Assembly: GCA_030710605.1 (NCBI GenBank)
Contig: CP092877.1
Location: 44,004,406-44,068,405, forward strand
DNA: 64,000 nt
Source: Cordylochernes scorpioides
Lineage: Eukaryota; Arthropoda; Arachnida; Pseudoscorpiones; Chernetidae
Direction: 5' to 3'
The notes under the pieces were generated by a model that did no database searches, was not told where the DNA came from, and saw only the letters and a program-made list of their open reading frames with translations. A program made the position numbers and the translations under genes. Position 1 is the first letter of the stretch. The number at the start of each line of letters is the position of its first letter. This document shows positions 10,681 through 22,879 of the stretch, piece by piece.

Positions 10681-11957
10681 GAGGGGTTTTCAATAAGTAA
10701 GGTACAAAAATAAAGAAAAAAAATTGGGGGAAATGATGTTCCATTTTTCAGAAGTCCCCATTAAGCTCCACAGAGAGACCTGGTTCAACGATGTTCTGAA
10801 TTTTTTATCACCTCGGAAAAGTATAATGTGTAGAGGTCGCACTCGCGCCTTTGCGATTTATTCCAAAATGAATTTCGAGCTGTTATCAAGCATTTATTTT
10901 TGTAACGTTGGTCGGCTTTCCAATTTAAAGCCAAGCTAAACGAAGTTCATGGAGACTCAGCCCCATCCTTTAAGACCATTTATTACTGGATGAATGAGTT
11001 TAAATGTGGCCGAAAATCAACACAATTTGAACAATGTCTGGACGGCCTATGGATATAACTACGCAAGAAATGGTACAAAAAAATCAATTGCCTTGTTATG
11101 GAAGATCGACGAGTGAAGATATGTGAGATAGCTAAGACCACGAACATCTCATTAGACAGGGTACACCATATGTTTTCATGTATTCATGTAAAATTACAGA
11201 TGGAAAAGCTATGTGCCAGATGAGTGCCGCGATTGCTTACGATCGACCAAAAACGAATGCGGACAGACCCAGCAGTGTTTATCGTTAATTACTATTAATC
11301 CTTGAGACTTTTGGCGTCGTTTTGTGACGGATGACGAGACCTGGATACACCACACCAGAGTCCAAACAGTGGACAGGTCCGGGTAAAAGGGCTTCAAAGA
11401 AGGCAAAGACTGTTGTGTCAGCCGGAAAGGTGATGGCCACTGTCTTTTCGGATTCCCGAGGAATAATTATAATTGACTACGTTAAAATGTAAAAACAATA
11501 ACAAGAGTATTGTGCAACACTTATGGATTGATTAAAGGAAGAATTGCGTGCCAAACGTCCGAGATTGGCTCGGAAAAAGACGCTTTTTCACCACGATAAC
11601 GCTCCGCGCCATAGGTCGAATGTAGCAGCTACCAAATTGTTCGAATTAGGTTTCCAATTTGTCCCTCATCCACCCATTATACCCCTTATTCTCCAGATTG
11701 GGCCTCGTGTGACTTCTTCCTCTCCCCAAATATAAAGAAAGGGCTGGAAGGGAGGAAATTTCCATCAAATGAAGGTTTTCGAAGATGTAAATGGATACTT
11801 TTAGGACCTCGAAACAACATACTTTCCAAGGGAATAAAAAAATACGAACATCGTTGGACCAGGTGTGTGGATCTGAATGAGTACCATGTTAAAAAATTCA
11901 TTTTACAAAAACAAGCATATTTGTTTTATTTTTAAACCTTTTCTATCGACAGCCCTC
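10681..11957 (+). mobile_element. mariner element, copy A, full length but decayed
   Basis: At 1277 bp this is the normal length for mariner. The left end resembles GAGGGCTATTCGATAAGTAAGG of copy B and the right end is its approximate inverse, ending AGCCCTCG next to TA. It carries the broken transposase at 10867-11905. The same element in copy B is split by a copia insertion. Confidence 0.85.
10867..11905 (+). pseudogene. mariner transposase pseudogene (DD34D type), copy A
   Basis: Reading across frames gives the N-terminal helix-turn-helix region beginning MNFRAVIKHLF with the GDSAPSF and YYWMNEFK segments. It continues with LVMEDRRVKICEIA, then VTDDETWIHH with the first Asp, HHDNAPRH with the second, and PYSPDWASCDFF with the third. 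Several frameshifts and stops, for example around 11180 and 11290-11400, prevent a complete protein. Mariner transposase cuts and pastes its own element at TA sites. All catalytic residues can still be read, so the copy decayed mainly by indels. Confidence 0.85.
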
Positions 11958-13529
11958 GTAGATTTAAGCCAGCTCCCTCACTCAGTACAATTACAAGCAG
12001 TCGCCTTCTTCCACCCACCATGATTATCATGGCCTGTACTACATGTACTAGGGATAAATAAATAAAAAACAAGCAATTTCTGATAACTAAGTCACAACAC
12101 CATATTTGGAAAATTTGGAAAACACTAATGGGTATACCATGGTCTTAGGCTATGGGGACTTGAAGGTAAGAATTAGAAGCAACTATGGTTTTATAACAAC
12201 CTATGACAGAAAAATGAAATCATCGAAATCTACTAAAAGAAGATGTTTTCTTTCTGAATGTGGACTGACGGGGCCATTCCTTAAAAGCAGGTTTTCTTTC
12301 AATGTGATCGTTCCGAATTTACCAAAACTGGTATTGTGGCTTTGTTACTGAACTTTTAATCTGCTATATTGTCAAAAGATGGTGCATAGATTTTGCATCT
12401 TTTCTTTTGAATGTTTTTTTTTTAGTTTATGGAATACTAGAACGACCACTCTGCCATGTCTTCAAATAACATCTTTGGTATGTTTCAATATTTCCTAAAT
12501 TCTTTAGACAACACTTGTGAAACAAGTTGAAGTTATTTCCGCCATGCATAAAATAAAACCTGACATATTTGAACACCTTTTTCCCCCCCAAAACATCAAT
12601 CTGCATTCGTTGACTGAATAGTCTCAAACAAATAATTTATTGTCTTAAGTGTGCTACAAGTAAACAAAGATTAAAATAATTCCTCTATAAAGTGAGCTGA
12701 TTTAGATGTCAGGATTAAATGAAGACAAGAGGTTGTGCTAGGCGATATTTTTACTAGTGTAAAAGTTGCAAGATTCAGATCAGGGCGCACATCTACAGGT
12801 TCAACATAGAGAGATTGATATAAAGCTTCCACCAATAAAAGCTACTGTCTTCCCATCCTATAACTACCGCCGTGTGATCATTCTTTGTGGAACATCTTAG
12901 AGTCATTTAATTTGGCTGTTGTATGCCCCCATACATTAACTTGGGGACTAAAACACTCACATGGAATTTTCATATTTTAAGTCTTTGAATATTTCCATTT
13001 GTTTTCATTCAACAGCTATTTTTCTTTATATTTTTGACACTAGAATAGTTGCGATTTGAATAATTAATGATTCAACTCTACAGATATAAAACTAGAGATA
13101 AATTCTTAACTGTAACAAGGCCTCGACCCACACACCTATTTAGAAATGTCAACTTGGAGGAACTGTGTATATCAATTTTCGAAAATACCCTCAACAAATT
13201 TCAAACATTGTTTTTATTATGACTTGTGAGAATAGGAACTTGGATCGTCATGGCAAGGTCCTTGGATTTGAAAATTAGATCATATTCTCAAGGGCCTGGG
13301 TTCCGAGCTTGGGTCCTGGATTTCAGAAGAGAATCCCGGGCCGCGCTGCTTCCTCCCTAGACACACCTCAAAGGCCAACACATCGCCATTCTTACAAGGG
13401 ATAGTTCGAGTTTGAAATAATTCTCGAAACTATATATGGGAAATAATTTTTGTAGGGTAAAACAATCGCCCGAGAACACACAAAAGTAGAGTAGAAAAAA
13501 CAGGATGAACTATCTAACAGGAATTAACA
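11958..13529. other. Intergenic DNA between the two duplication copies
   Basis: I see no supported gene. The frame at 12106-12351 has no recognisable motif. An inverted-repeat arm lies at about 12010-12065. AATAAA near 12836 followed by a CT-rich stretch has an LTR-like look without clear ends. Composition becomes GC-richer from about 13240 towards the array. Confidence 0.5.
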
Positions 13530-14895
13530 AGGAAGAACGCCCCAGAATGAAGGAATATACTAGAAGTGATCGAACGAACTAGGCGACTAGATGGACTAGA
13601 AGGTGCCAAATAACCTAATCAAACTGTTCTAACAACCTTGAATTCCCGCACGAACCAGCCGAAAGGTCAGGCTAGAACGAACAACCAGTCTAGTACAATG
13701 GTGAACCCAAGCACGCCTGGACGCCCCAGCTGAACGAACAACGCTAGAACGAACGCGCGAACTAGGTCAGAACAAAAACCCCAGAGCATTGGACGCACTA
13801 GAACGCACAGTACGCACTAGACCGCACGACGCCTCCTGGACGAGCGATACGACCTAATACGCATGTACGCGATAGATACGAACAACACCCCAGAGCACCT
13901 GAACCAACACTAGGACAGGGCGAACGAACTAACGGGAACGCACAGACAAGAACGCCAAACGTCAAGGACAAACGAAAGCACTAGGACTGATGAACGAACT
14001 AGTAGACAGAACGAACTAGAACGAACAAGGCCCTGGAATAACCAACCAAACTGGTCTAACAAACCTTGAATTCACGCACGAACTAGTCGAAGAGTCAACC
14101 TAGAGCGAACAACCAGTCTAGTACAATGGTAAGCCCAAGCACGCCTGGACACCCCAGCTGAACGAACAACGCTAGAACGAACTCGCGAACTAGGCCAGAA
14201 CAAACATCCCAGAACATTGAGCGCACTAGAACGCACAGTACGCACTAGACCGCACGACGCCTCCTGGACGAGCGATACGACCTAATACGCATGTACGCGA
14301 TAGATACGAACAACACCCCAGAACACCTGAACCAACACTAGGACAGGACGAACGAACTAACGGGAACGCACAGACAAGAACGCCAAACGTCAAGTACAAA
14401 CGAAAGCACTAGGACTCATTGAACGAACTAGGAGACCGCAGGGACTAGAGCGAACGAGGCCTGGAATACAAACCGATCTGTTTTTACAAACCTTGAATTC
14501 CCGCACGAACTAGCCGAATGGTCAGGCTAGAACGACAACCAGTCTAGTACAATGGTAAGCCCAAGCACGCCTGGACGCTCCAGCTGAACGAACAACGCTA
14601 GAACGAACGCGCGAACTAGGTCAGAACAAACACCCCAGAGCATTGGACGCACTAGAACGCACAGAACGCACTAGACCGCACGACGCCTCCTGGACGAGCG
14701 ATACGACCTAATACGCATGTACGCGGTAGATACGAACAACACCCCAGAACACCTGAACCAACACTAGGACAGGGCGGACGAACTAACGGGAACGCACAGA
14801 CAAGAACGCCAAACGTCAATGACAAACGAAAGCACTAGGAGTGATTGAACGAACTAGGTAACCAGACGGACCAGAACGAACGAGTTCCCAGAAAA
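13530..14895. repeat. Tandem array of about 428-bp units with GAACGAACTAG submotif
   Basis: Three full units start at the shared landmark CCTTGAATTC at 13636, 14064 and 14491, a spacing of 428 and 427 bp. A partial unit precedes them from about 13530. Units differ by scattered substitutions and small indels. Inside each unit short related motifs recur, such as GAACGAACTAG, ACGCACTAG and ACAACGCTAGAACG. CTAG is so frequent that all six frames are closed. The array is clearly GC-richer than its flanks. Confidence 0.92.
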
Positions 14896-15049
14896 GTTGA
14901 TCAAACTAGTTGATCAACGTGTGCGACGGAAAAACCAGAAATTCAGCGTTAAATAGGCAGATGGGCTTGTTAGGTAAAAGACCCGAACAAAATCATGCTA
15001 GTTACACAAAAGTTCTAAATTAACAATAGATATAGATATGAACGAAGAA

Positions 15050-15280
15050 ACTAGATATGCAAAAAACTTGAAACCTCGATCAAAATGATCCAAACTAAAC
15101 TTTAGTAAGATAAAAAAACTGAGCTATGCAACCCGAATTTGAAAATTTTGTTTGAAGAGTCTATACTAAAAATCTAGCAAGAAGAAAAAACTGAACAATT
15201 TAACCACAAATTCAAAATCCCAAACAAAAAGATCCTAATTAAAATATAGCAAGAAGAAATAAACTGAAACTATTCAGGTG
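15050..15280. repeat. Degenerate tandem repeat of about 75 bp
   Basis: Three diverged units share the order GATCC/T, AAACT or AAAAT, TAGCAAGAAGAAA and AACTGA, with repetition near 15090, 15165 and 15240. AT-rich and non-coding. Confidence 0.55.
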
Positions 15281-17032
15281 TCGTAAAACACAGTAAAGAA
15301 ACTGAGAAATATAAAAGTTGGACATTGTCATGTCTTCTCTGGAATGGTCGTCTATTCATAGCACCTCAATCAGTGAAATCTGTAAAGAAAATTCCGATTT
15401 CTCCAAGAAGAGGAAAATCCAAATTTTATTAAATATAATGTATGATATCTGCAAAGTCTAAACAATAAAGGATAGAATTGTGAACTTTGTTAATTAACCT
15501 TGCTTGAGTTTTATAAATTCAATTGATGTTCTATGTATGCTATGGATGTGTTCAAACATCACGTCCTGATTAACATCAAATAGTAATCATTAAATTTGAA
15601 TCTTTGATATTGAACAAAAATTGCAAAGAGAACTGTAAAGATTTGGTTATTTCCTTGTGTAGATAGTAACTTTCGATGTTAAATTATAAGATAATTAAGT
15701 TTGTTTAAAAAAGGATTCAATCTAATGATAAATAAAGTTATCTGGATTCTTCTTGTGTTCAAGTAAACTACTCTGTTGCTAGCAATGTGAATTTAATGTA
15801 CAGAATGTTGGGTGTGATAAGAAAAATAAACATCACTGACCAAATTTGAATATTGGGGGAAAGAGGGCGGGAATCTCCAAGATCCTGGATCCTAGAACAG
15901 AAACTATCTTAAACAAAAACTTGTTTTTTTTTTCTTTTATGACAAGACATTATATCGAATATGACAATAAGTTTTCTAAAATTAAGATATAAATATCAAA
16001 TAAGCTTAACATTTTTTATAATAAAGATTCTAGACTTCATCTCTCAAATATATCTGGAAGCCAAGTCATGAGGTCAACAGACACAGTTCTACATGGGAGA
16101 TTACTGTATCCATAAAAATATAACAAATTAGATGTCTAGTGTGAGATATAGAATTTGACATACCTGCTTCTCTTGGCTTCAGGGTGTGGGAATGTCTTTT
16201 CTGACAGGGAAGGAACTTAAGCGCCAGAATGTTCTCGGGGACGGAGCAACAACTTAAAGGATTAGCAGAAAGTTTATAAGAAAAAGATCAAATATAACGT
16301 TGAAAATTTTCCCGCAGTATTTGATTTTCTGCCCTTTTTAAAGATTATTTTCCTGTTACGTTTCTTTATTTAGCTTTTTTGAAGTCATTTTTAACCTTTG
16401 AATTCCATCTCATACTGGTGAAATGCGGTAAATTCGGCTAGAAGTTCTATCAAAAGACTTGAGAATTGTTTAGGAAGCTTTCTTTGGACGAAGAATGGAA
16501 CATCTATGTAAACTGTAGCCGACTAAACTGATGTCATCGCCGTAGCCGACTTTCTTGATTTATTCAACAGACAGTTCTCATACTTAGTTCCATCACTCTG
16601 TTGTTTCCAGTTCTACGAGGTGTAACTTCCCAATCTGATTTCTGAGATTTTATGATGGATCTGCAAACTCCGGCTTTGATTCTGTATTGACTCGTTCAAT
16701 TTCAGCCGACTTGACTCATTCCTTCTCTATTGAATTTACCGATAACCATTTCCAGAAATGTCGCAAAATTGACAAAGTCCCTGCTATATAATATGAACCT
16801 TTTGTTTGTTTATGTTTTGGCAGGCGCGGACTTGGAATTAGCGCGAGTTTGCACGCTGTGCTAGCTATATACTATTGGTGTGGGAGCAAGCGCGAATTTC
16901 GTATTTATTTTGGCAATTTGTTGTGAGATAAATCTTCATTTTGCTCATCAAGTTAATCACCAAAATTTATTTCATTTTCCAAATCCTTTATGGCTTCTAG
17001 AAGTTTCTTGATTTCATTCTTCAGCTTCCGAT
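15281..17032. other. Intergenic DNA without a recognised gene
   Basis: About 1.75 kb with no frame or RNA motif that I can support. PPT-like GGGGGAAAGAGGGCGGGA lies at about 15855. The part left of 17033 probably corresponds to sequence left of the window in copy A. Confidence 0.5.
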
Positions 17033-17699
17033 CCTTTCAATGCCGTTTCTTTCTTCTATTCCGCTAACAATTTCTGAGCTGGATCATCTGCTAATCACAA
17101 TGGTCAGGTCTACTTATGAAGTTAATTATCTTGAGATTTTTCTTTCAATATATTCTTAGTTGATTGCTCTTTCTCTTTATAATTCGATTCTCGCCTGCTT
17201 CTTCTATCAAGTTTTGATCACTATTTGGTATTTTAAATTTAATAGGCATCTAATGTCAGCTTTCAAGTCAGGAAACAATATTCTGGAGGGGGGGGGGGGG
17301 GGATTATAGGCTTAATGGCCACAACTTCATACAGCTATTAGTCTTTTCTCACAAACATAACGATCTTATATTTAGAATTTTGATCACTTCCAGTTCTCAT
17401 GTATAATAGGAAATTATTTAAGATATTTTCTAAACACGATAAATTTTATTTTATTTTTAAAGGGTTGGAAACCCATTGTTGCAAGGGACGCTATTCTTTT
17501 ATAAATTAGATCAATATTTAATTTTTAAATATCGTTGATTTTTTCAAATTAAATATACTAATAGAAGCAATCCTTGTTAGATAGTTTGTAACATATCTAA
17601 AAATACACCATAGCATTGATACTCCTCAGTGTTTTTAAAATAGTATATCTGAACTGGTGTCCAAAATTATGTGAACAACACAACACACAATATCATATC
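17033..17699. repeat. Segmental duplication block 1, copy B
   Basis: Same orientation as 2164-2814. It has a G homopolymer of about 17 bases near 17287 where copy A has only GGAGG. The block ends at ATATCATA, where the Helitron terminus begins. Confidence 0.85.
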
Positions 17700-17810
17700 T
17701 ATATATATAAAATTGAATGTGTGTCTGTCTGTCTGTGTGTGTGTGTGTGTGTCCTCTATGGATTCAAAAACCATACATCCAATCGCCGTGAAAATTTGGG
17801 ATATTATTAG
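17698..17810 (+). mobile_element. Helitron 5' terminus
   Basis: Starts TCTATATATATAAAA immediately after an A. It runs into TGTCTGTCTG and (TG)n tracts and then a segment containing CGCCGTGAAAATTTGG, typical of Helitron 5' ends. Copy A shows the uninterrupted CATA-TTTAAAA site, consistent with insertion between A and T. The 3' end is not recognisable; gypsy sequence begins at about 17811. Confidence 0.65.
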
Positions 17811-19333
17811 GTGTATCCCCGGAAAGGTTTACAAATGTTTCCCTTCTTGCCCACAATTTTTCCTGGGATCCATTTATCACCACCTCTAAAGTTTTTACAC
17901 CACACTAAATCATCTATCTGGAATTCTTCCAAATGGGTTCGCCGATCATACTTCATTTGCCTGGCTTGCTGGTCCCTAACTCTAGATGCCAAGCTGGGAT
18001 GTATCAACGATACTCTGGTTCGAAGCGCACGCCCAATAAAGAGCTCTGATGGAGTCTTTCCCGTTGTCACATGCGGGGTGCTTCGATATGCCAGAAGAAC
18101 TTTTGATAAGGTGTCTTGAATGGTATCCCCAATTTTTCTTTTATTTTTATCCAGAGCAGTCTTAATTGTTCTAACCGCTCTTTCAGCCAAGCCATTACTT
18201 TGCGGGTGGTACGCCGGGATCAATGTTTGTTTAATTCCATTTCCTTCCAGAAAACTTTTCATTTCAATACCAGTAAACTGAGGTCCATTATCAGACACTA
18301 GTTCCTCCGGTAAACCATAGGAAGAAAAAAGTCGCCGTAGTTGCTCAATGGTTTTGCGTGTGGTGGTCTCTCTCATTGGGATGGCTTCGATCCACTTTGA
18401 ATGACTATCTACTACTATTAATAAATTGATGTTTTCCTTATTTGCAAAATCAATATGAATTCTTTGTCAAGGTCTGGTTGACAATCTCCAGGGATGCCAT
18501 TTTCCTTTATTTGGCCCATCCTGGGATTGCTGACAGCTTCTTCACTTATTTACCAAAAACTCGATTTGGGTATCTAGATTTTGCCACCAAAAATGTGATC
18601 TTGCTACAGCCTTCATTTTGTTCATACCGGAATGAGTCTCATGAAGACAGTTCAACATTTTTATTCTGAGAGATGGTGGAATGACGACTCTCATTCCCCA
18701 AACCAAACACTCACCATCTACAGTTAGCTCAAGTTTCCTTTGAAAATAAGGTCTGAGGTGATCAGCCACCTTTTCAGGCCAGCCTTGCTGAGTATAAAAT
18801 TTGGCCAATGAGAGCACTTCGTCTTTTTCAGTTTCCGTGGCAATTTCCTCTGCTGTGATTGGCAATTCTTCCACATAGGATAAAGCATCGACATTATTTA
18901 GTCTTGGAATTTCTTCACAACCCACAGGAAAAAGTGGTAGAAGATCTGCATTCCCATGGTCTTGAGTTCTTCGAAATTTAATATCGTAAGTATAAGCTGA
19001 CAAAATAAGCGCCCAACGCTGCAATCTTGAAGTAGATAAGGTAGGGCTTCCTGATCTTGGGCCCAAAATGGTCACCAATGGCTTATGGTCTGTAATAAGG
19101 ATAAATTTTCTTCCATAAATAAATTGATGAAACTTGGTTACTCCATAAATAATGGCTAGAGCCTCCTTCTCAATCTGAGAATAATTATGTTCTGCTCCCG
19201 ATAAAGTCCGTGAGGCAAACATAATCGGTCTCTCCTGGCTTTCTATAATATGTGACAACACAGCGCCCACTCCAATCTGCGATGCATCAGTGGCCAAACA
19301 CAATGGCAAAGTCGTATCATATGGGACTAGCAC
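17811..19333 (-). pseudogene. gypsy RNase H and integrase (element G1)
   Basis: Two blocks belong to one polyprotein. 18542-19333 encodes RNase H (ATDASQIGVG, ITDHKPLV) and the integrase zinc domain with HETHSGMNK. 17811-18376 encodes the integrase core from about SDNGPQF (second Asp) through GLAERAV (Glu) and the C-terminus. The first core Asp falls in the broken stretch 18377-18541, where stops interrupt. The protein ends at 17811 at the Helitron sequence, so the 3' end and the 3' LTR are missing. Confidence 0.85.
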
Positions 19334-19529
19334 CCTCTCAAAGGTAATGCAATTCTTGCACTTGTCAATGGCCTGTCCACATTCCTTTGTCCAAACCCAA
19401 GGACGTTTTTGTGAAGAAGCTCATAAAAGGCTTTAAAAGCTCTGGCAAATTGGGTATGAACTTCCCATAAAAGTTAGCTAAACCAAGAAATGATCTTAAT
19501 TCAGAGACATTCGTAGGCGTTTTGGCTTT

Positions 19530-20425
19530 CTATATTGCTTGTACCTTATGATCCAAAGGTCTGATGCCCTCTCCCGTGACAAGATGTCCTAAATATTGAA
19601 TTTCTTTTTGCAAAAATAGGCATTTTTCTTTCTTTAGTTTGATATTATACTTCGCCAAGCGAGCAAATATAGTCTTCAACAACGCCAGATGTTCTTCAAT
19701 TGATGCTGTAGCTATAAGGACATCATCAATATAACAAATCACGCCTCCTATACCCGACAAAACCCTATCCATTACAGATTGAAAATAACTGGGCGCATTT
19801 GCCAATCCAAATGGCATTCTCTTAAACCGGAAAAGCCCTTTATGAGTATTTATCGTTAGTAAAGATAAGCGTTCCTCAAGTCCAATTTAGAAAAGTATTT
19901 TCCCTTGGCCAATGTGGAGAATAAATCTTGCTGTGGGGGAAGGGGATAGGCCGCAGTGTCCAAATATCTATTTAGAGTTACCTTGAAGTCGCAGCAAATT
20001 CTGATCTCTTTATTTTTCTTCGGCACTACAACCACTGGAGTGGCCCATTTACTGCTCGCCACCTCACATAGATAACCCTTAGCCACCATTTTGTCTAATG
20101 CTTCAGTAACTGCTGGCCTAATGGCGAAAGGCACCGGACGAGCCCTATGGAAAATTGGATTCACATCACACATGTTTACTGAAAATGTGAAACCTTTTAT
20201 TGGTTCAGTTGTCTCCACAAATAAGGCTTGATTTTCCTTCAAAATTTCCTCAATGGTAATTTCCACAGGTATATGTTTTACCGCGAAACAGCCCGATTTC
20301 AACCTATTTATCCATTCTCTTTCCATCAAAGCCCTCTTTTCTCTTTTCACCACCAACGCTCTAAGTTTGTAAGTCATATCTTGACACTCCACTTTGACAT
20401 TGATTTTACCCAGAATGGGTACCAC
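19530..20425 (-). pseudogene. gypsy reverse transcriptase (element G1)
   Basis: 20425-19856 holds the protease-RT linker and RT start (WATPVVVVPKKN, ICCDFKVTLN, SKLDLRNAY). 19817-19530 continues with MPFGLANAPSYFQ and the active site CYIDDVL, so the catalytic Asp pair is intact. One frameshift at about 19840 and stops near 19530 interrupt it. The RT would copy element RNA in cytoplasmic particles. This is a decayed copy. Confidence 0.85.
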
Positions 20426-20513
20426 GGTACCATCATAAGTTCTTACAATAATACTCGCTTTTCCAATTTCAAATGTGGAAGACTATTTTAAAAATCTTTT
20501 TCCGATATCAGTG

Positions 20514-21424
20514 TTAGACCACTACCCGTATCCATTTCAAATTTAATATAAAGTTTCCTTCTACTTTTAACTCCATCAGATACGGAGGGTCATTTGAGGC
20601 AAAATTAATTTTATACTCAGGTATCGTCACGCTTATAATTTTCTGGACATACTCTTCCTCCTCTTCTTGGTCTCCTATCTGATGTATATTTCCCGGCTGA
20701 TTCTGATGTTGCCTTAGATTTCTTCTACTGCACCAACATAATGGGGCAATGTGTCCTTTTTTATTACACTTAAAACATATCGCCTCCTTAAATCTACATG
20801 GTTCTTTATGCAGTTTACCACAATGTTTACATTTGCCATTCTGGAAATTTGATTCAACCTTGCGTTCCATCCTCAACTTATCCACACAATCTTCACCATG
20901 CTCCAAATGAAATAATTTTGTATTTTTCTCGGCCGCTTCCATAGATAATGCTATCTCAATTACTTTAGCCAAAGAAATGTCGCCCTCCGCGACAAAATTA
21001 TATTTTGTATTTTGTCATTATTTAAACCACAGACCATTTTATCACGTAAAGAATCCTCCAGAAATCCTCCAAAGTTGCACGAGGAAGCCAAACGCTTAAT
21101 TTCCACCAAGTAATCCGAGATGCTTTCTTCCTTTAATTGCATTCTTTAAAAAAAAATGAACCTCTCTACTACAATTGAACGCTTTGGAGAGAAGTGCCTT
21201 TTCAAGATATCTATTAGGTTATCAAAGGTTTTATTTTAGGTAGAATAGGACTGCACAAATTCTTCAAAACACCATATGTTTTACTTTCCATGAGGGTTAG
21301 GAGATAAGCCTTTTTTCTTCTCATCCCCTGCCTCCTCCAATATGAGAAACTTTTCCAATCGTTCATAAAACGTTTCAAAAGTTTCACTTTCCTCCTTATA
21401 TTCTTTAAATTGGTAACTAGCCAT
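20514..21424 (-). pseudogene. gypsy gag and protease region (element G1)
   Basis: The likely start is the ATG at 21424-21422, giving MASYQFKEYKEESETF, typical of Mag-like gag starts. Stops occur near 21260 and 21145. Later segments include LKEESISDYLVEIKRLA and the paired zinc knuckles CKHCGKLH..C and CFKCNKKGH..LC near 20700-20830. A weak protease region with MDTGSG-like codons lies around 20520. The frame is broken at several points. Confidence 0.75.
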
Positions 21425-21626
21425 TTTCTTTTATAACAACATATATGTGCAATATATATACTTGTATTTATAATAAAACATAACTTCTTAAAATTTTCTT
21501 TTACTCTTTCTTAAATTTGCATCTTAAAACTTTGCAATTTGTTTCTTTTAAAAATAACTTTCAATTATATGCAAAATCAAAGATATTTTCTAAAATTATT
21601 TACTTCGAAATTCAAGGGTACTTACT

Positions 21627-21842
21627 CTTATATCCTCGTCGCCAAATGCAACATCTTTGTACATTCTTATTATCAGAAAATATTTATTGTCTTTATAATG
21701 TCTGATACAGCTTTTTGTTGTTTATTTTCGAACCGCCAAAAAAAGACAAAAACAAATCAAAAAGGGATGATGATAACCTGCGTCTTGCAGATTAACATTT
21801 TCAGAGAAACATATATATACATATTTAGTGATAGCTATATAT
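21627..21842 (-). repeat. Primer binding site and 5' LTR remnant of gypsy G1
   Basis: On the minus strand TTGGCGACGAGGATATAAG (21645-21627) sits where a tRNA primer site belongs, upstream of gag. The adjoining DNA (from 21647 upward) ends TGTTGCA and would be the LTR. It merges with duplication block 2 at about 21842, so its length is uncertain. Confidence 0.5.
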
Positions 21843-22779
21843 CATTTTCTTTGGAAAAAGAGCCACAGTGGGTCACTGAAACATTGAAATAAATTTCAGA
21901 AAGGCTGAAAATAAATCATTTTAAACTCAATAATAAATACTGTAGTGTGTTATAAGTGTTAATGGGGTTAGAATATAATTCCTTTTCTACATTTTAAAAC
22001 CAGAATGTCTTTGTCGTTATGCTTTATTCTCCTAAAATTGAATACTCACCACTTCACGCCATCGACTTACTACAAAACTGGGCGGCATGACATGCAACAG
22101 TGGCTCCCCTGGTGGCGCAGCTGTTAATTACAAATGGCTTATATATACACATCCATAAGAACAAAACTTAAGAAAGTGGTAATTCTTTGATATCGCGTGT
22201 CATCTTTTTTTTTTTTTTTTTAAGGAGACAGAGAGGCAATTTTGTTCACTCTTTGTTATCTCGTGTGTCTTAAATAAAGGTCATTGCATATCAAATATCT
22301 TTCAGAGTTATTGTGTGTATTCCGAAAAACATTCTAAAAGGTACAGCTTTAAGTTTTTTTCCATGAGTGTAGATAGAAAGAATTCACTCTTCTTAATAAA
22401 AAAATACATTTACTGTTTGTGTGTACTTTTTATTTTAAAATTGGCTGTAAAACATCCATTGGAGTGAACTTTTCTAACCCCCCAAAGTGTAATTTATCGC
22501 CTATACAATATGTCATTATCTGAATAAGACACAATTCTAGAAGTAGCTTTCAATTTCTTTTTGAACTCCTACTTTATATCGTGGCATTTCAACCTTCTTG
22601 CTAGCTATCAAGATTTTCATTTATTTATTTACATTAAGCAACCCATCTAATTATCAACTATATTTGTAAAAGGAAATGTATCTTGATCTAATCCAGACCA
22701 CCTCCAAAAGAGACCGATGGAGTATTCAAGAATTGAAGCGGCCTTCCGCGATTAGTTTTAAATAATAATTAAAAAAAAT
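21843..22779. repeat. Segmental duplication block 2, copy B
   Basis: Counterpart of 4770-5134 and 5636-6972 without the solo LTR and without the Tigger element. It preserves both empty sites, at about 22200 and 22626. No gene. Confidence 0.85.
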
Positions 22780-22851
22780 GGAGATGCTGGGTATCGATCC
22801 CAGAACCTCTCGCATGCTAAGCGAGCGCTCTACCATCTGAGCTACATCCCC
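22780..22851 (-). tRNA. tRNA-Ala (anticodon AGC)
   Basis: 72 nt without CCA. The acceptor stem pairs GGGGATG with CATCTCC (one G-U pair). The D arm has TAGCTCAGATGGTAGAGC, an excellent A box. The anticodon arm is CTCGC-TTAGCAT-GCGAG, giving AGC. The T arm is CTGGG-ATCGATA-CCCAG, a usable B box. Downstream on the minus strand a run of eight T follows two bases after the end, a normal polymerase III terminator. No intron. It appears functional, unlike its duplicate at 6973-7044. Confidence 0.95.
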
Positions 22852-22879
22852 TTGAAATTGAAAAGTCGAATAATAATTT

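Noticed and set aside
13240-15910. Possible long inverted ends around the tandem arrays (GGGTCCTGGATTTC near 13300 versus GGATCCAGGATCTTGG inverse near 15890)
   Set aside because: The match is short and gapped and no target duplication is visible, so it is not claimed as an element.
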